64,000 nucleotides of DNA from Strigamia acuminata (GCA_949358305.1 OX442318.1:8788501-8852500), one strand, 5' to 3'. Counted from the first letter of the stretch, positions 45,273-57,662 are shown. Made by a program: numbers and translations. Notes: a model not told the origin generated them from the letters alone.

Positions 45273-46862
45273 TGTGACGATTACCTTCTGGAGATAGCAA
45301 TTGCTAAACTAAAGTGTGAACTATCTGTGTGAAAATGTAAAATATGCAAACCTGATGTTTTCTCAAAACATATAACATTTATTCCGGTTTGAACCTTATA
45401 TAAATACTATGCCTACAAGTGGCTAAAATGACGAGAAGTTAAACTATACAGTTGTTTGGCAAAAGCCCTGAAATAATATCATTTGAAGGCTTCAGTCATG
45501 CAATAAGAATTTGTAACGGTCTTATTGCTGTGACGTAAAAGATGTCATCTATGAATGGCTTTGGCTTCTAAATGGTCCGGGGTTTGGTTCTAAAAGGCGT
45601 GTAAATGGTTAGGCTGGGTGGGTTATATCCGAGAGGTGCGGTTGACTTTTCTGTATCGTCACACACATCGCATCGCAGATAATTGTTGTAATCAATAATT
45701 ACCGCGAGATGTAACAATGTGAGAATAAATATTCATATTAATTCTATGGAATTAATCATGATATTTTAGAGTCACAAACTTAACTAAAACTATGAAAATA
45801 AGTAAAATATATTAAAATAGCGCCGAGCTATTTTTTGCCCCGAGTGCAATCAACATCTAAGTTAGACTTAAATGTTCCGTCAAACCAATAACGAATTGAA
45901 TCGAAATATCTCGCAGGAAAGGTTATCCATCGCCGGGAAATTACTCCACTCGGTCCTGGCTGGCGGGAGAGTAACCGGGAAATTACTCCGCGTCGATTAC
46001 TCTGATAATGCGTCTGTGAAATATAAATACTCCACTCTAGATTCTACATTACCAATGCGTCTGTGAATTTTACTCCACTCTAGATTCTGCACTCTACAAC
46101 GGAATGTTGGCATGAAGCTGGAGGGAGTGCGTCTGTGGGTTGTACCCCACTCTAGATACTACACTTAAATGTGTCTGTGAATTACTCACTCTAGTTACAA
46201 CATTTCTACAACGGAATGTTGGCATGAAGAGGCGGGCAGTGTGTCTGTGAGTCTTCTACCCACTCTAGATACTTACACTAAATACAAAGTATTTCTACAA
46301 CGGATTGTCGGAACGCAGAGAAGTATAATATGTGCTCAAGTAATATCAGTATCAAACAAAAACAGAACAAGAGCGAGCTATATCCGTTTTGCAGGGGGAT
46401 ATATACTCGGTGAGGAGAATAGCTGTTCAGTGATCCAATGGGATCACTGGGCAGTCAAATCCATCCAATCCCAGATCATAGGAAGTGGATACTCAGGACA
46501 TAGTCTTCTACTAGGTCCACTACAGGAACTGGATACGCAGGACACATTTTGGATTAAGTCCCTTTGACTATAATCCAAAAGGAGTCCAACTCACAGTGGG
46601 TGATGGGGGGTGACTTCACCAGGTGTAGAGTTTGCACATAATTCAATAGAATTATGTGACAAATAAATCAACTAGTTTTTAAACATCCAAAAGTATTTAA
46701 AAGTGTCTAAAGTTGCAGTGGAATAAAATATAAATAGTAATTTATATTTTATTCACTCAAAAATTGTCGAAATTTGAATTTACCGCTAAAACGCATCAGC
46801 GCCATCTATTGGTGAAGTAATCGTCCTATACTAACAAAGTGCATGACAGTGTAACCGTCACA
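45273..46862 (-). repeat. Ty3 element 3' LTR, 1590 bases
   Basis: Same sequence by eye as 57683-59272. Bases about 45990-46320 are a set of five imperfect tandem units, each beginning GCGTCTGTG or GTGTCTGTG and containing CACTCTAGAT, some with CTACAACGGAATGTTGGCAT. The two small ORFs in each LTR are identical between copies and have no recognised domain. Confidence 0.9.
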
Positions 46863-46882
46863 AGTCCCCCTTAAATATATGT
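46863..46882 (-). other. Polypurine tract of the Ty3 element
   Basis: On the minus strand TTTAAGGGGGACT immediately precedes the 3' LTR. This is the expected place and composition for the plus-strand primer. Confidence 0.65.
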
Positions 46883-47518
46883 TAATACCTGTATTAACAT
46901 ACTATTTATTCCGAATATCTTGAGGATCAAGACCACACTGTCATCTAGGGGACTCGAGCTGTAATCCTTGGTAAGTAAAAACCTTTATTTTATATCTTAA
47001 TAGTATAAATAAAGAGTATTTCTTAATCAAATGCTTCAAAAAATATTTATTAGGGTTATAAAACTTTCAATTATCAATAATAACTTCCATCTCTCTTTAC
47101 AGGTGGACTTACAACTGCATCAAGAAAAGGCGATAACTTAAACTAACATCAAACTCTTGTACCAAACAAATGATTAATAAAATTTAACAATTATTTTCAC
47201 AAAACTTAACTTCTCACTGGAAATATAATGATTTGCAAAATAACACTTTACACGTTAAAATTCAAGTATTAAAATTAGTATTCATTTAAACAAACTCACA
47301 TTGACTCGTAATCAAATTTTAACAGAATTGTTAAATTAAATATTAAAGATCTTTGAATTATTCACAAAAACGGCATAAAATACACCTGAACCTGACTAAA
47401 TCTTTGTTTCAACTCGGGTCAAGAAATGGAGATGGAGAAAATGGACTCGTTACTTCTGGTCTTGCCTTAAAAGGGAAGATATCGGGAAAGTAACGGATCC
47501 CGACATCGTTGACGCTTT
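46883..47518. other. Ty3 internal non-coding sequence
   Basis: AT-rich stretch between the third ORF and the 3' LTR. No feature seen. Confidence 0.5.
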
Positions 47519-49174
47519 CTAGTCCAACTCTTCATCCTCAATAAATCCTTCCATGGATGTAACAACTTCCGAGACGGCTGCGGGTGGAGAATTAAGTTGA
47601 ATAGCTACCAATTCCGGTACTACATCTGTCTCAACGTCATGGGCCAGGGGATTCAGGAGCATTCTGTGTTGTTCCTCGGTGAATACTTCCAGGGGATCAG
47701 GCCCTCCTAACGGAATGGTGTTAGCGCTGGTTGGCTCGGAGAAAACCAAGTGATGGTCGGGTAAGCCAGAGTGCCATCCCTCACGAATCAACGGGTGTGC
47801 TGCTGCTGAGACCTGCTGTAAAATCTTACACCAAATAAAAGAGCGAGTTTGAAAAGATTCCGGCCGGGATGGATGAAAAATCCATTGGATCACGGCCAGT
47901 GGCACGCTCAAATCTGGAATTCGGTCGTTTGAAATCGACACACTAATACGTTTAGCTGCTTCCAATAAAATTGGGAAATAATGTTCCACTTCTGCCTTCG
48001 TTTGTTCCGTGAGTGACATGTCTGGTCTCGGCATATATGGGTGGACCAGTAAAATAACCGGTTCAGCAGCGTTGTTTACTTCGGGGAGCGGAATAGTCGC
48101 TACGATCATGTTGTTAGCCGAAGTTCCCTCTGGAGAAGCGGCGGCTTGCGGACCAGAATCGGCTGCAACCGGCGGAGAATCAGACGCAGTAACTGACGTT
48201 GGTTCGTTCGTTGGGAGGTTTTCCGCCGAGACAACCGGAGTTCCATCAATCGCAGGGGTGGGAGTTTCCGGCTCGCGTTGTGGCTCCGTAAATCCTCCTC
48301 GTGGAGTCGAGGTGCTGGACATTTGTGCCGGGTCTACATAAATAGCCTGCTCCGGGCCCTGGTGGATGAGGCCACATTCGCGACACATCGCCCAATTGCG
48401 TGCTGTCGGCGTACTTAGCCCCTTGACGATAAATGGAAGAATTTCTTCATTCCACATGCTGGATATGGCAACGCGTTTACCACCGTGACAGTTCACGCAG
48501 ACTACGGCGTGAATGCCGGATAACAAGGACGACAACCATCCGCATCCTGCGCACAATGGGCAGAACATCAGCTTCGACTTTGGCATGATGTTAGTCCCCA
48601 AGGCGGCAGCTTCCATATCTCGAAATACGTGTTCTCTTCGCTGCTTCCGGTAACTTGGCAAATTTAGCTCCGATATCGAGCGAGCCTGCGATGTTGGGCG
48701 GGTCAGCGCTTCGGATGAAGATGCCAACGTGGACTTGGTGGGTCCTTTGGATTTGCCAGTCTTGCCTCGACTAGCGGTATCACGCGGATTTCGTGGTCGG
48801 GCAAACTGCCTGCTGGTAGCTGGAGGCGGAGCTTCTTCAACCGATTCTTCTTCTTGTGAGAAGTCATCTTGGCGCCGTCTCCTCGAGGCAGAACGGGAGT
48901 ATTGTGACGAGTCGTCAGAAAAATCCCAATTCGGCGCATCATAGGTTACAACACGCTGACTAGCTTGACGGCCTCTGGAAGGACGCGAGTCGGTCGGGCT
49001 AACACCCATGGCGGTCCTAATTCGTGGCGGTACGAGATCCGGGTTATCACGGGCCCAGTTGGCAACGAGCTCGGGGTCAGAGGAGGGATTAACAAAGCGA
49101 TAATCCGTCTCTTCCGACTCTTCTGGATCCCAATGCACGTACTGTCGCTTGCTAGCACGACCTCGGCGACTCAT
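47519..49174 (-). CDS. Third ORF of the Ty3 element, Cys-rich, function unknown
   Basis: 551 residues, intact, in the position where env lies in some relatives. It is not an envelope protein by any visible sign: no signal peptide, no transmembrane segment, no glycoprotein-like cysteine spacing. The N-terminus is basic (MSRRGRASKR). Residues 50-190 are Ser/Arg/Pro-rich and low in complexity. About residues 204-270 hold a cluster CPLCAGCGW ... CVNCHGG ... CRECGLIH that looks like a zinc-binding fold. A Pro/Thr/Ala-rich linker follows, then a folded-looking C-terminal region and an acidic tail (EDEELD). It could be a nucleic-acid-binding or Gag-like accessory protein; I do not recognise the family. 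Confidence 0.7.
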   Translation of the reverse strand: MSRRGRASKRQYVHWDPEESEETDYRFVNPSSDPELVANWARDNPDLVPPRIRTAMGVSPTDSRPSRGRQASQRVVTYDAPNWDFSDDSSQYSRSASRRRRQDDFSQEEESVEEAPPPATSRQFARPRNPRDTASRGKTGKSKGPTKSTLASSSEALTRPTSQARSISELNLPSYRKQRREHVFRDMEAAALGTNIMPKSKLMFCPLCAGCGWLSSLLSGIHAVVCVNCHGGKRVAISSMWNEEILPFIVKGLSTPTARNWAMCRECGLIHQGPEQAIYVDPAQMSSTSTPRGGFTEPQREPETPTPAIDGTPVVSAENLPTNEPTSVTASDSPPVAADSGPQAAASPEGTSANNMIVATIPLPEVNNAAEPVILLVHPYMPRPDMSLTEQTKAEVEHYFPILLEAAKRISVSISNDRIPDLSVPLAVIQWIFHPSRPESFQTRSFIWCKILQQVSAAAHPLIREGWHSGLPDHHLVFSEPTSANTIPLGGPDPLEVFTEEQHRMLLNPLAHDVETDVVPELVAIQLNSPPAAVSEVVTSMEGFIEDEELD

Positions 49175-50483
49175 TGCATCTTCAAGAAAATATAAATTTT
49201 ATTTGAGAACATGAATCAACCGTCGGAAATTAATTTAATTTCAAATTAAATTAATTGTCGACCAACAACTGGATTAATTTCATAATTAAATTCTTAAGTT
49301 CCTTTGTTAGTGTGTTTCCTCCATTTGTCGAATAATTATTAAGATTAATAATTATTCTCGACTTGGCATATAATTTCATTTTATCGTTTAAAACAATATC
49401 GCTGATAAAATATTCAAATTAGTGTTTATTTAATGAAATAAACCTAATTTTTGTATCTACACGACATAATAACTAAAAAACATATAAAAATATTAAAAAA
49501 AAATATTTTTGTAAGTGTTTTTTAGCATCCGACAATAGTCATTTTACATGGTTTTAATTGTACGAATAATTCCACAATTCGTCCGAGTAAATAATTTACT
49601 ACCGACATCTGGTGGCGTTTGCCCCTATCATACACGTGACTTGTTAACACATGTCTGCTCACCAATTTCCAAGGAACTTAAGAGATATTTTATCTTTCAT
49701 AAAATAAACACTTACTAACTAGGTGTAGTCCTAGAAGGGTATACTTGGCTAGTTTAATGTCTAGCTTCACGTATATGCGAGGGCTGTTCGGTTCCGGCGA
49801 TGTTGGCCGATAAAAACGTTGTGCGGCGCGTGCGAATTCTAAGTCCGCCGTAATGAACGCTTAACCAAAATAAATGTTGTCAATTAATGTCAAAATATTA
49901 TAAATTTTGACAAAATATTGCTTAAATGTTTACCGGGAATTCACTTAGTGAGTTCGTGAAAGGCTTACTCGCGATTTTGTCCACGAGATGGTTTCGATAA
50001 TCAGCGTCGTGTCGATAATTTCTGAATTTGAACTGATATTCGTCAAATGAAAAAATCAGTAAAATAAACGATAAGTGTTCAAAATCATCTAGATTTTAAC
50101 TCACTAAATTTCAGCGAAAATCCGTTAAAGCGTCGAAGGGTCGAGAATAATCCTTGATTTCAGTCCAGTACAAAACTTGGCGAACAAGTGAGTGATAATC
50201 TCAAACCAGGGGTTAAGGGGAGTTTCGAGGAGTAATTTGATTGGTTTGTAATTACTCATCTCGAAGTTTCTATTAACCCAAAGGGGGAAACACAGTTTCA
50301 AGTAAATGTTTACACGTAGATTAATTTGAATACAATCAGCTTGTGTAAAAAATAACTCAAACATTTGTTAAATTTTATCCACATCAAAAAAAAAAATGTT
50401 TTTAATTAATAAAATTTAACAATTCTTCGTGAATATGATTGGAAATATTTATTTAAAATAAAATATTTTCAATATATTGTGTC
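49175..50483. other. Ty3 internal non-coding gap between pol and third ORF
   Basis: 1.3 kb without a supportable ORF. The third ORF may be expressed from a spliced or separate transcript starting here; no promoter is identified. Confidence 0.4.
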
Positions 50484-53400
50484 CTAACCCAACTTGACTT
50501 GTTTTAGACAATTTACGAGTTGTACAAAATCGGTCACGTATTTTGTGTTCGGCTTGGGTCTACGTTTAGACTGTCGAACGGGAGATGGAAATCTTTTCCT
50601 CTTTTTAGACGGATTTTGAGGAGTTTCGTCCTCTTTAGAAGAAATCTGAGAAGTTTCCTCCTCTTTCTCTTCAACTAAATCCTCTGTTTCCATGGACACA
50701 GGTTCATTTATTAATTCTGGAGAATTAATAACCTGACCTGCCATCCAATCTGGAGTCGGGTGTGACTCGTTGGTACCGACTTTCTGATCTAATGTCCATT
50801 CCTCAATCGGGTAACTTGGGATATAAGGCATTAAATCCTGTATGTTGATCGCTTTTGCTTTCGTGTTATCAGAAAGCTTACGTAGTGTGTAGGAACCTCC
50901 GCCAAGAACAGCCGTAATTTCCCAAGGTCCATCACGTTTCTCAGCGAATCCTGCCGAAATCCCTTTATCTTTATTTGATAAAATATGTGTGGCTTTCCAC
51001 ACGAGATCTCCTTTGGCAAATTGACAAATATAATATTTGTCTTTATGTAGTCGATCATGCTTTTCGTAATTCGATTGAATTTTCCGATGCATTTCGCTGT
51101 GTGCACGTCTAATTACGTCTAAAATGCTGTAGACGTAGGCTTCGGGATTCTCTTTGTCGAATTTGATGGCGTGTTTAGTAATACGCGGGTCAAATGGCAA
51201 AGGAACGATTCTTCCTGTATTAAGAATCATCGGAGAACAATTTGTTGCCTCGGACTTAGCGGTGCGCATCGCAAAGGCAAAAGAATTTAAATATTTTGGC
51301 CAGTGAGAGTGAATGTCCGAGTATAAAGCTAACATCATTTTTAAAGTCCTGTTAGCCCGCTCTGTAATATTAGCGGCAGCGTGATATGGGCTAATGTGAG
51401 CAATATCTACGTGATTTTTTCGACAAAAATCATTAAATATTGTTGACACGAATTGTTTGCCGTTGTCGGAGATTATCTTTTTTGGATATCCCCAACGGTG
51501 GAAAACTTCGCTCATTTTATTAACGATGCATTCACTTGATGCAGTCGCTAGTGGGAAGACTTCAATCCATTTTGTACAATTATCAATGATTACTAAAATC
51601 CATTTTAATTGCGAACGACCGGCTGGTTTTGGTCCCATCAGGTCAATGCTTACAGTCTCCCACGGGTTGGTCATGTTGTGAGGTGTATAGCTTGCCCGAT
51701 GCTTTTGGTGTTGACTAGGTTTGTATTGTTGGCAATGAGTGCAACTGCGAACGTAGTTTCGAGTGTCTTTGCTCATTCTAGGCCAGAAATACATCTGTTT
51801 TGCTCTATCTAGGGTTTTGCTCATGCCGGCATGTCCTGTAAGTGGGTGGCCATGGCATGCGAATAATGCACGTCTCACGAGAGAGCGTGGAATTACCGCC
51901 TTAAACCCGTTGCCGGAGTCGTTTAACTCTTCCTCATCGGTCGGAGCAAAATAAATTAGCATAACACCTTTATTTTCTTCCGGTTCGTCGAGAGTGTAGC
52001 CACGAATCGCGTTTAACCAATGTTTATCCGTGACACGATTTTTTAATTTTTCGTCTCCTTTTAGGTAAACAAGGATTTTACTACATGCTGGATCTTTAAG
52101 CTGCGCTTCGATAATTTCGTCTCGCGTCGGCGGAACTACTTTTAGGATATCTGTTAGCGCAGTGTGTACATTTTCGTGATTACAATTGTGGACATCTATA
52201 TGTCTGCAATTTTCTCTTGTACATCCTTCTTCCTCCCCCTTTTCTCCAGAATCATGAAATCTAACTGGATTATATGATTCTGAGAAAAAGTCTAAACTAA
52301 GGCCAACATTTGTAAGAAAATGTTTGCGCTCAGTTTCCGTCACTTGTAAAGATGCACACCTGTTTCCATTCCAAGTTGGATAGAAATGGGTGATCTCCTC
52401 TGGTTCGATATAATCATAATCCGGAGTGTCTAGTGCAGACAGTGGAGCGCGTGATAATGCGTCCGCTACTTGGTTCATTGCGCCGCGTCTAAAAATAATT
52501 TTAAACGCGCCACATTGTATTTTGACGGCCCAACGACCAAACCTTCCGGATGGTTCCGGCGTACTCATCAACCAGCTAAGGGCTTTAGCATCGGACTCGA
52601 GAGTGAAAGTCGTGTATTCTATATATGGGCGAAATCTCTCGATTGCCCATACAACGGCCAAACACTCCAATTCCGGCGTAGAATACCTTACTTCGGCCCC
52701 GTGTAACACTCGACTGGCGTACGCGACTGCTTTCGGGACCATAATTAATTTCTGTTTCTTTTCACAGAATAATTCGACATCTTGGCAGAGTACTGCACCT
52801 AAGCCTGAATGAGAAGCATCTGTCCAAATGACAAAAGGCTTATTCATATCTGGCATGTGGAGAAGGGCTTGGTCCTTGTCACACAAAATATCTTTGATAG
52901 TTTCGAATGCAGTTGTTTGTGGATCATCCCACACAAACTTTGCTTGATCATGCATAATATTGGTCAATGGACGAGCAATATTTGCGATGTTAGGAATAAA
53001 TTTTCGGAAAAAATTCGCAAGTCCTACAAATCTTTGAATGTCTTTAGAGCAAGTCGGTTTGGGGAAATTCCTTACAGCCGAGACTTTGTCAGGGTCTGGA
53101 AGAAGAGATCCCTCCGAAATTAAATGGCCTAAAAATCGTAATGATGTTCGACCAAATTTTGACTTGTCTTTATTGATAGTTAGATTCGCGGCATCCAACT
53201 TCTCAAGTACGTCTTTAATATGTAATAAATGATTTTCCCATGTGTCGGAAAAAATAATTATATCGTCTAAATAAACCAGAGCATGTTTATATAGAGAGTC
53301 ACCCAATACGGTAGTCATGAGGTGTTGAAAAGAACTAGGTGCATTACAAAGACCAAATGGCAATCTCTTGAATTGAAATTTGCCTTTTGGGGTGTAAAAA

Positions 53401-54763
53401 GCAGTTTTGCTCTTATCCTCCTCCTCCATTTCCATTTGATGATAACCTTTAGTTAAATCAATGGATGTAAAGTACTTGGCCTGATTAGTATGGTGAATTA
53501 ATAGGTCAATACTTGGCATTTGAATTGCATCAACTTCTGTGATCGCATTCAACCAGCGGTAGTCGATACATAATCGATACTTCCCGCCGGGTTTAGCCAC
53601 TATGACGGGGTGACTTATATAAGGGCCAGTGGCAGGTTCGATCAACCCATCGGCCTCCAACTCCTCGACCAATTCCGTCATAATCGCCTTCTTGGCCGGA
53701 TTGTACATTCTATATGGCTGGTGTTTCCAAGTAGCACCAGGTTTAAACTTGATGCTGTGCTTGGCCACCTTCGTACAGCCCAGTTGGTCTCGAAATACGT
53801 TTTTTAATTGTACAAGAACGTTTACGAGTAACTGTTTTTCTTCCGCCGAACTGTTGCAGCCTTCGACGAGTTTTTCTGCCCAGTCCGGTGAAGTGGGAGT
53901 TCCTTCACCTTGGAGACCCAAAGTCTTAATGCTTGCTAAGCAACAGTTAAGTTCAGTGGTCTCGTACGGGGCTGTCCATCCGGGCATGTCATCACAGGTG
54001 AACACTGCTCGTCGGGGATTAGGGTTTATCCCCGTTCTACGCATAAAATTGTGACCCAAAATTAACCCACATACATTCTTGTGTAGAATTATGAAGGTCA
54101 TAGGTGTAACTCTCCTTTTATCGGCCCATTTGACACAAAGACAAACTTGACCGATAGGTCGGTGATCTATTCCGACCGCGCAGACACGCATTCCCCGGGG
54201 ACATTCTTGTATGAATTCCACCGGAATTTCCGTGTTTGAGAGGAGTTGTACTCCAATAAAACATTGGGTGGCTCCAGAGTCCATTAGTGCGTTGTAATCC
54301 AAACCTCCAATTTGGACATTCATACGCGGATCATCTTTGCCACCATTAATTAATTTGCTATTGCAAAGTTTGCCAAGCAATACTTTTCGTTCTTTCTTGT
54401 TCCATTTTTCAAGTTTAAGAAGTTTTCTTAACTTGAACACCTTGGGTACAAGCGGTTTCTTGGGTGCATTCCAGCTTCCACTGAAAATACTCAAATTTTC
54501 TAGTTGGTCTGTCATGACTTTTAAATTTTCATCGACACCGCCAGTAGAGCTGCTAGTCTTTCGACAGACAGGTACGGCTTCGTAAGAAATGACCAACGAT
54601 GGTGGTTTATTCTTCGAATCATCGACATAAGGTACTGTGAGATGACTAGGCTTATGTCTTAATTTAAATTCATCTTTTCGTAAAAATAAATCATTTGACA
54701 ATTCCGAGAAAGGAAACAACTCTTTAAGCGGGGGTTGGGCAACTTGAACAACCCCCTGAATCA
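50484..54763 (-). CDS. Ty3 element Pol polyprotein
   Basis: More than 1411 codons open in the -1 frame relative to gag. The frame has no ATG at its start and overlaps the end of gag, so it is made by frameshifting. Residue numbers here count from the TTG codon at 54719. Domains: aspartic protease DSGATQ near residue 147; reverse transcriptase with YLDD near 484; RNase H (TDASHSGLGA) near 630; integrase HHCC zinc region (HPLTGH ... CTHCQQYK) at about 957-995; integrase core with SIDLMGP near 1026, SDNGKQF near 1086 and TERANR near 1121; then a GPY/F-like module (DGPWEITAV ... YTLRKL) near 1263. No chromodomain is visible. The C-terminal tail is lysine-rich and acidic by turns. No inactivating change seen. 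Confidence 0.92.
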
Positions 54764-54770
54764 GTTTTTT
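54730..54770 (-). promoter_or_regulatory. -1 ribosomal frameshift signal between gag and pol
   Basis: On the minus strand the slippery heptamer A AAA AAC (54764-54770), in the gag frame, is followed directly by the gag stop TGA (54761-54763). After a 7-base spacer comes a hairpin with an 8-base-pair stem GGGGGTTG/CAACCCCC and an 11-base loop (54730-54756). The downstream -1 frame is open into pol. Heptamer, spacing and stem all match the known rules for programmed -1 frameshifting. Confidence 0.88.
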
Positions 54771-56809
54771 GTCTCGTCGGGAGTGACTGACTCAGTGGCT
54801 GCTGGTAAATGCTTAATTAACAGGTCAACCATGTTTTTCTGGAAGTCAGTAAATTTGGAGTCTAAAGTTTCTGACGTAACCCAATTTTGTTTGGGTCGTT
54901 TAAACTCGGGGTTGGGAGCAGAGTGGTTAAATCTTTTATTTGAATTTAACGAGTCTGATTTCCCTGCTAATTTTTTGGCAAGAGCGGGACATTCTCTTTT
55001 AAAATGTCCAGGCTCGTGACAGAAAAAGCATTTTCCAGTAGTCTTTTCATACTGGGCGGCAAATAATCGCTCCATTGAACCATCGTCAGTTGAGTCGTCA
55101 TTTTCCGACTCGTCTTCATTTTCAACTTCATCTTGAGTTTGCGTTAAACGTAGTGAAGTTTTAGAAGGAAAAATCTTAGATTTTTCGTGAAGTTTGGGAG
55201 TAGGATGATTCTCTCGATTATCGTACTCCAATTTTGCTGCAAGTTGAGAACTTTCAAACTTAGAGCGATTTGCTCCTACATATTGTAGAATGTCATCTAC
55301 TGTAAAGTTACCATACATTCCTTGTGTACATAACGCCGTGAAACTTTCTTGAGTTAAATTGTCGAATAATTGCGCACGTCCAGTTTTATCACCTGGCGGC
55401 ACTTCACCTTGTTCTTGCGTATAACGCAGAAGAAAACTATAAAGTGACTCGTCGGCTCGTTGTTTTACATTAAGAAGTCGCCTTTCTCTTGTAAGTGGAA
55501 CGAGGTCGAAACAATCGAGAAAAGAGGCTTCGAAAGTTCGCCAACTGTTAAAAGTATGGCGTTGCTTATGGAACCAACGTTGTGCATGGCCTAATAGTCG
55601 TCCAGGTACAGCAGTGTGTACCATGTCGTCTAAAGGGATGCCTTTCCCGAGTGCGACAGCTTTGACGATTTCAAGGAATCGCGCAACCTCTGTCTGTTTC
55701 CCGTCAAAAATAGGAATCTCGATTCCTTTTCCAAAATTCTGACTGGGATTACTCGGGCTTCGGATTTGACCAACTAAACCCTGAATAATTTGTTTTACAT
55801 TTTCGTCCGACAAATTAGAAGCAGAGTTCGAATTGGGTGTAGACCGACTTCCTTGGTCTCTGGGTGGCGGATTTGGCTCTCCTTGAAAATTTTGATGTCT
55901 ATCAGGTGGCGGTGGAGAACGAGAATTATTACGTCGGTGGAAATTATTGTTATAATTTCCCCCTCCACCAGCGTGAGATTCGTCACTACTCGAGTTAGGA
56001 TCGGAGTCACGCGGATCACCAGGAGCTCCGGGAAATCGTTGATTTCTCGGCGGAGCTCGTCCACCTTGAGAGCGGGAATTTCTATAATTCCTAAAATCTC
56101 CATCAGATTGGGTGTGAGATTGAAAATTTTGATAATTTTCATTTCTCCCCCTTGGTTGGACCGACAGATTAGTTCGAGGCTGTGGAACTCTGAAAGAATC
56201 ATTCAAATTCCCAGTGGGAGCGGGTAAAATATTATTTACAGCCGTCGCACTTGGTAAATTTCGGGAAATTGGCGCAGAAATATTTCCTTGTCCGGAATTT
56301 CCCATTCTTTCGGCCGAATTCGATCGCCAAGAACTAGTTGGTAACTGAATCAAAGGTTGAACAGATAGTGAAGAATTTAACTGCCCATTGTCGTCACGAG
56401 CAACATTCATTCGCCATCCAGGCAATTGCTGGTAGCGATATGTGGCCGGCGAACGAGGGCCAGTTCGATCTATAGAAACACTTTGTTCGTTGGTTACAAC
56501 TACATCGGGAGTAATTACACGATTTCTCTCGTGATGATTATTCGCCGTGTATTGTTGAGCTTCACACAAAGAGGAAAACTGCGTCACTTCCAATTGGTAA
56601 TGGCGACAGTAAACTTCTAAATCATGTGGGACTGATAGTGGATCCGTTCGAGAACTTCCTGGGTTGGAAACGTCTCTAGGAACATTTTCTTCCCCCTGGC
56701 TTTCTAGATCAGACTCCACAATTCCTCTTGGTGTTTCACACATACCACCACGTCGTCGTGCTCCACGATTTCCTCGTGTTCCACGAACTCTTACAGGTCT
56801 ACGGGCCAT
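54761..56809 (-). CDS. Ty3 element Gag protein
   Basis: About 682 residues from the ATG at 56807-56809 (start of MARRPVRVRG; upstream in-frame codons have no ATG). The N-terminal third is Arg/Ser/Asn/Pro-rich and low in complexity. Residues about 355-500 look like the retrotransposon capsid region (WFHKQRHTFNSWRTFEASF). One CCHC zinc knuckle CFFCHEPGHFKREC is near residue 595. It ends in a frameshift site that gives Gag-Pol. Intact. Confidence 0.9.
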   Translation of the reverse strand: MARRPVRVRGTRGNRGARRRGGMCETPRGIVESDLESQGEENVPRDVSNPGSSRTDPLSVPHDLEVYCRHYQLEVTQFSSLCEAQQYTANNHHERNRVITPDVVVTNEQSVSIDRTGPRSPATYRYQQLPGWRMNVARDDNGQLNSSLSVQPLIQLPTSSWRSNSAERMGNSGQGNISAPISRNLPSATAVNNILPAPTGNLNDSFRVPQPRTNLSVQPRGRNENYQNFQSHTQSDGDFRNYRNSRSQGGRAPPRNQRFPGAPGDPRDSDPNSSSDESHAGGGGNYNNNFHRRNNSRSPPPPDRHQNFQGEPNPPPRDQGSRSTPNSNSASNLSDENVKQIIQGLVGQIRSPSNPSQNFGKGIEIPIFDGKQTEVARFLEIVKAVALGKGIPLDDMVHTAVPGRLLGHAQRWFHKQRHTFNSWRTFEASFLDCFDLVPLTRERRLLNVKQRADESLYSFLLRYTQEQGEVPPGDKTGRAQLFDNLTQESFTALCTQGMYGNFTVDDILQYVGANRSKFESSQLAAKLEYDNRENHPTPKLHEKSKIFPSKTSLRLTQTQDEVENEDESENDDSTDDGSMERLFAAQYEKTTGKCFFCHEPGHFKRECPALAKKLAGKSDSLNSNKRFNHSAPNPEFKRPKQNWVTSETLDSKFTDFQKNMVDLLIKHLPAATESVTPDETKN

Positions 56810-57662
56810 AATACTCAAAGAAATACACGTACAACAAGGAAAAATAAGATTTTAACTGAACTAGCGTAAATGTAACACGCTTAATATTAAACTAAGAAAT
56901 AATTTGAAAAAATACAACCTTAGCTGCTGAAACTGAAGTGGCTTCGGAAAAACTGTCCTATTGCGTGGTCAAGAATGGTCCAAACGGGCACTGGTCACAA
57001 AGGCACAACTGGATGGTCGCACTGTCGAAAAGCAAGTGTGGCTGAATATTGGTTGTCAAACTAGCTTCCGGAAAATCTCCTTTGTCAAGACAGTCTGCTG
57101 TGATTGGCGATGTTGACAAATTCCTGATAATTTCTAATCCGAAATTCTCAACAATGTCACATCTGGATGACCTACTCCGAGCTGCATCGTGAGTGGTTCT
57201 CTTTGTCACATTCTTTACTTTGTTAAAGATTAAAATAATAATCAAAAACATTGAAAACAGAACAATAGAAACTTGGTCAAGTTTTTAACCAGCAAAATAA
57301 AATACTTTAACTTTTATTTTTCAGTCAGCAGGATTTCTAGTCAAATTCGTTTTTTGATCAAAATTCAAGGTTTCGAAATTTTCCAGGATATAGCTGAATA
57401 TTCTGGGAAACTCAATAAAATCATAATAGATTTTTCGTAAGAGATTCGGAATTATAATGAGTTTTCAAAATAATCCAAAAATTCGACTCCAAATATTTCC
57501 AAAAGATAATGAGAATTTTTTGAAAACAAATGAATATTTCACAGTAAATTTATAGAGAAAAATCGGAAATTTTCTAATTATAATATCTACATAAAATAAT
57601 CAAAAAATTCATTTTTCAATTTTACACTTGATCACAGAGTTCACTTCAATAAAATGCAACCT
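56810..57662. other. Ty3 element leader
   Basis: Untranslated leader between the primer site and gag, AT-rich. The 97-codon minus-strand ORF at 56958-57251 has no domain and is not called. Confidence 0.5.

Noticed and set aside
45872-46567. Small genes inside the Ty3 LTRs (64 and 108 codons), repeated at 58282-58977
   Set aside because: They are identical only because the LTRs are identical, span the tandem-repeat region and have no domain.
47519-49174. Third Ty3 ORF as an envelope gene
   Set aside because: No signal peptide, transmembrane helix or fusion-like segment can be seen; the Cys cluster looks like zinc binding.
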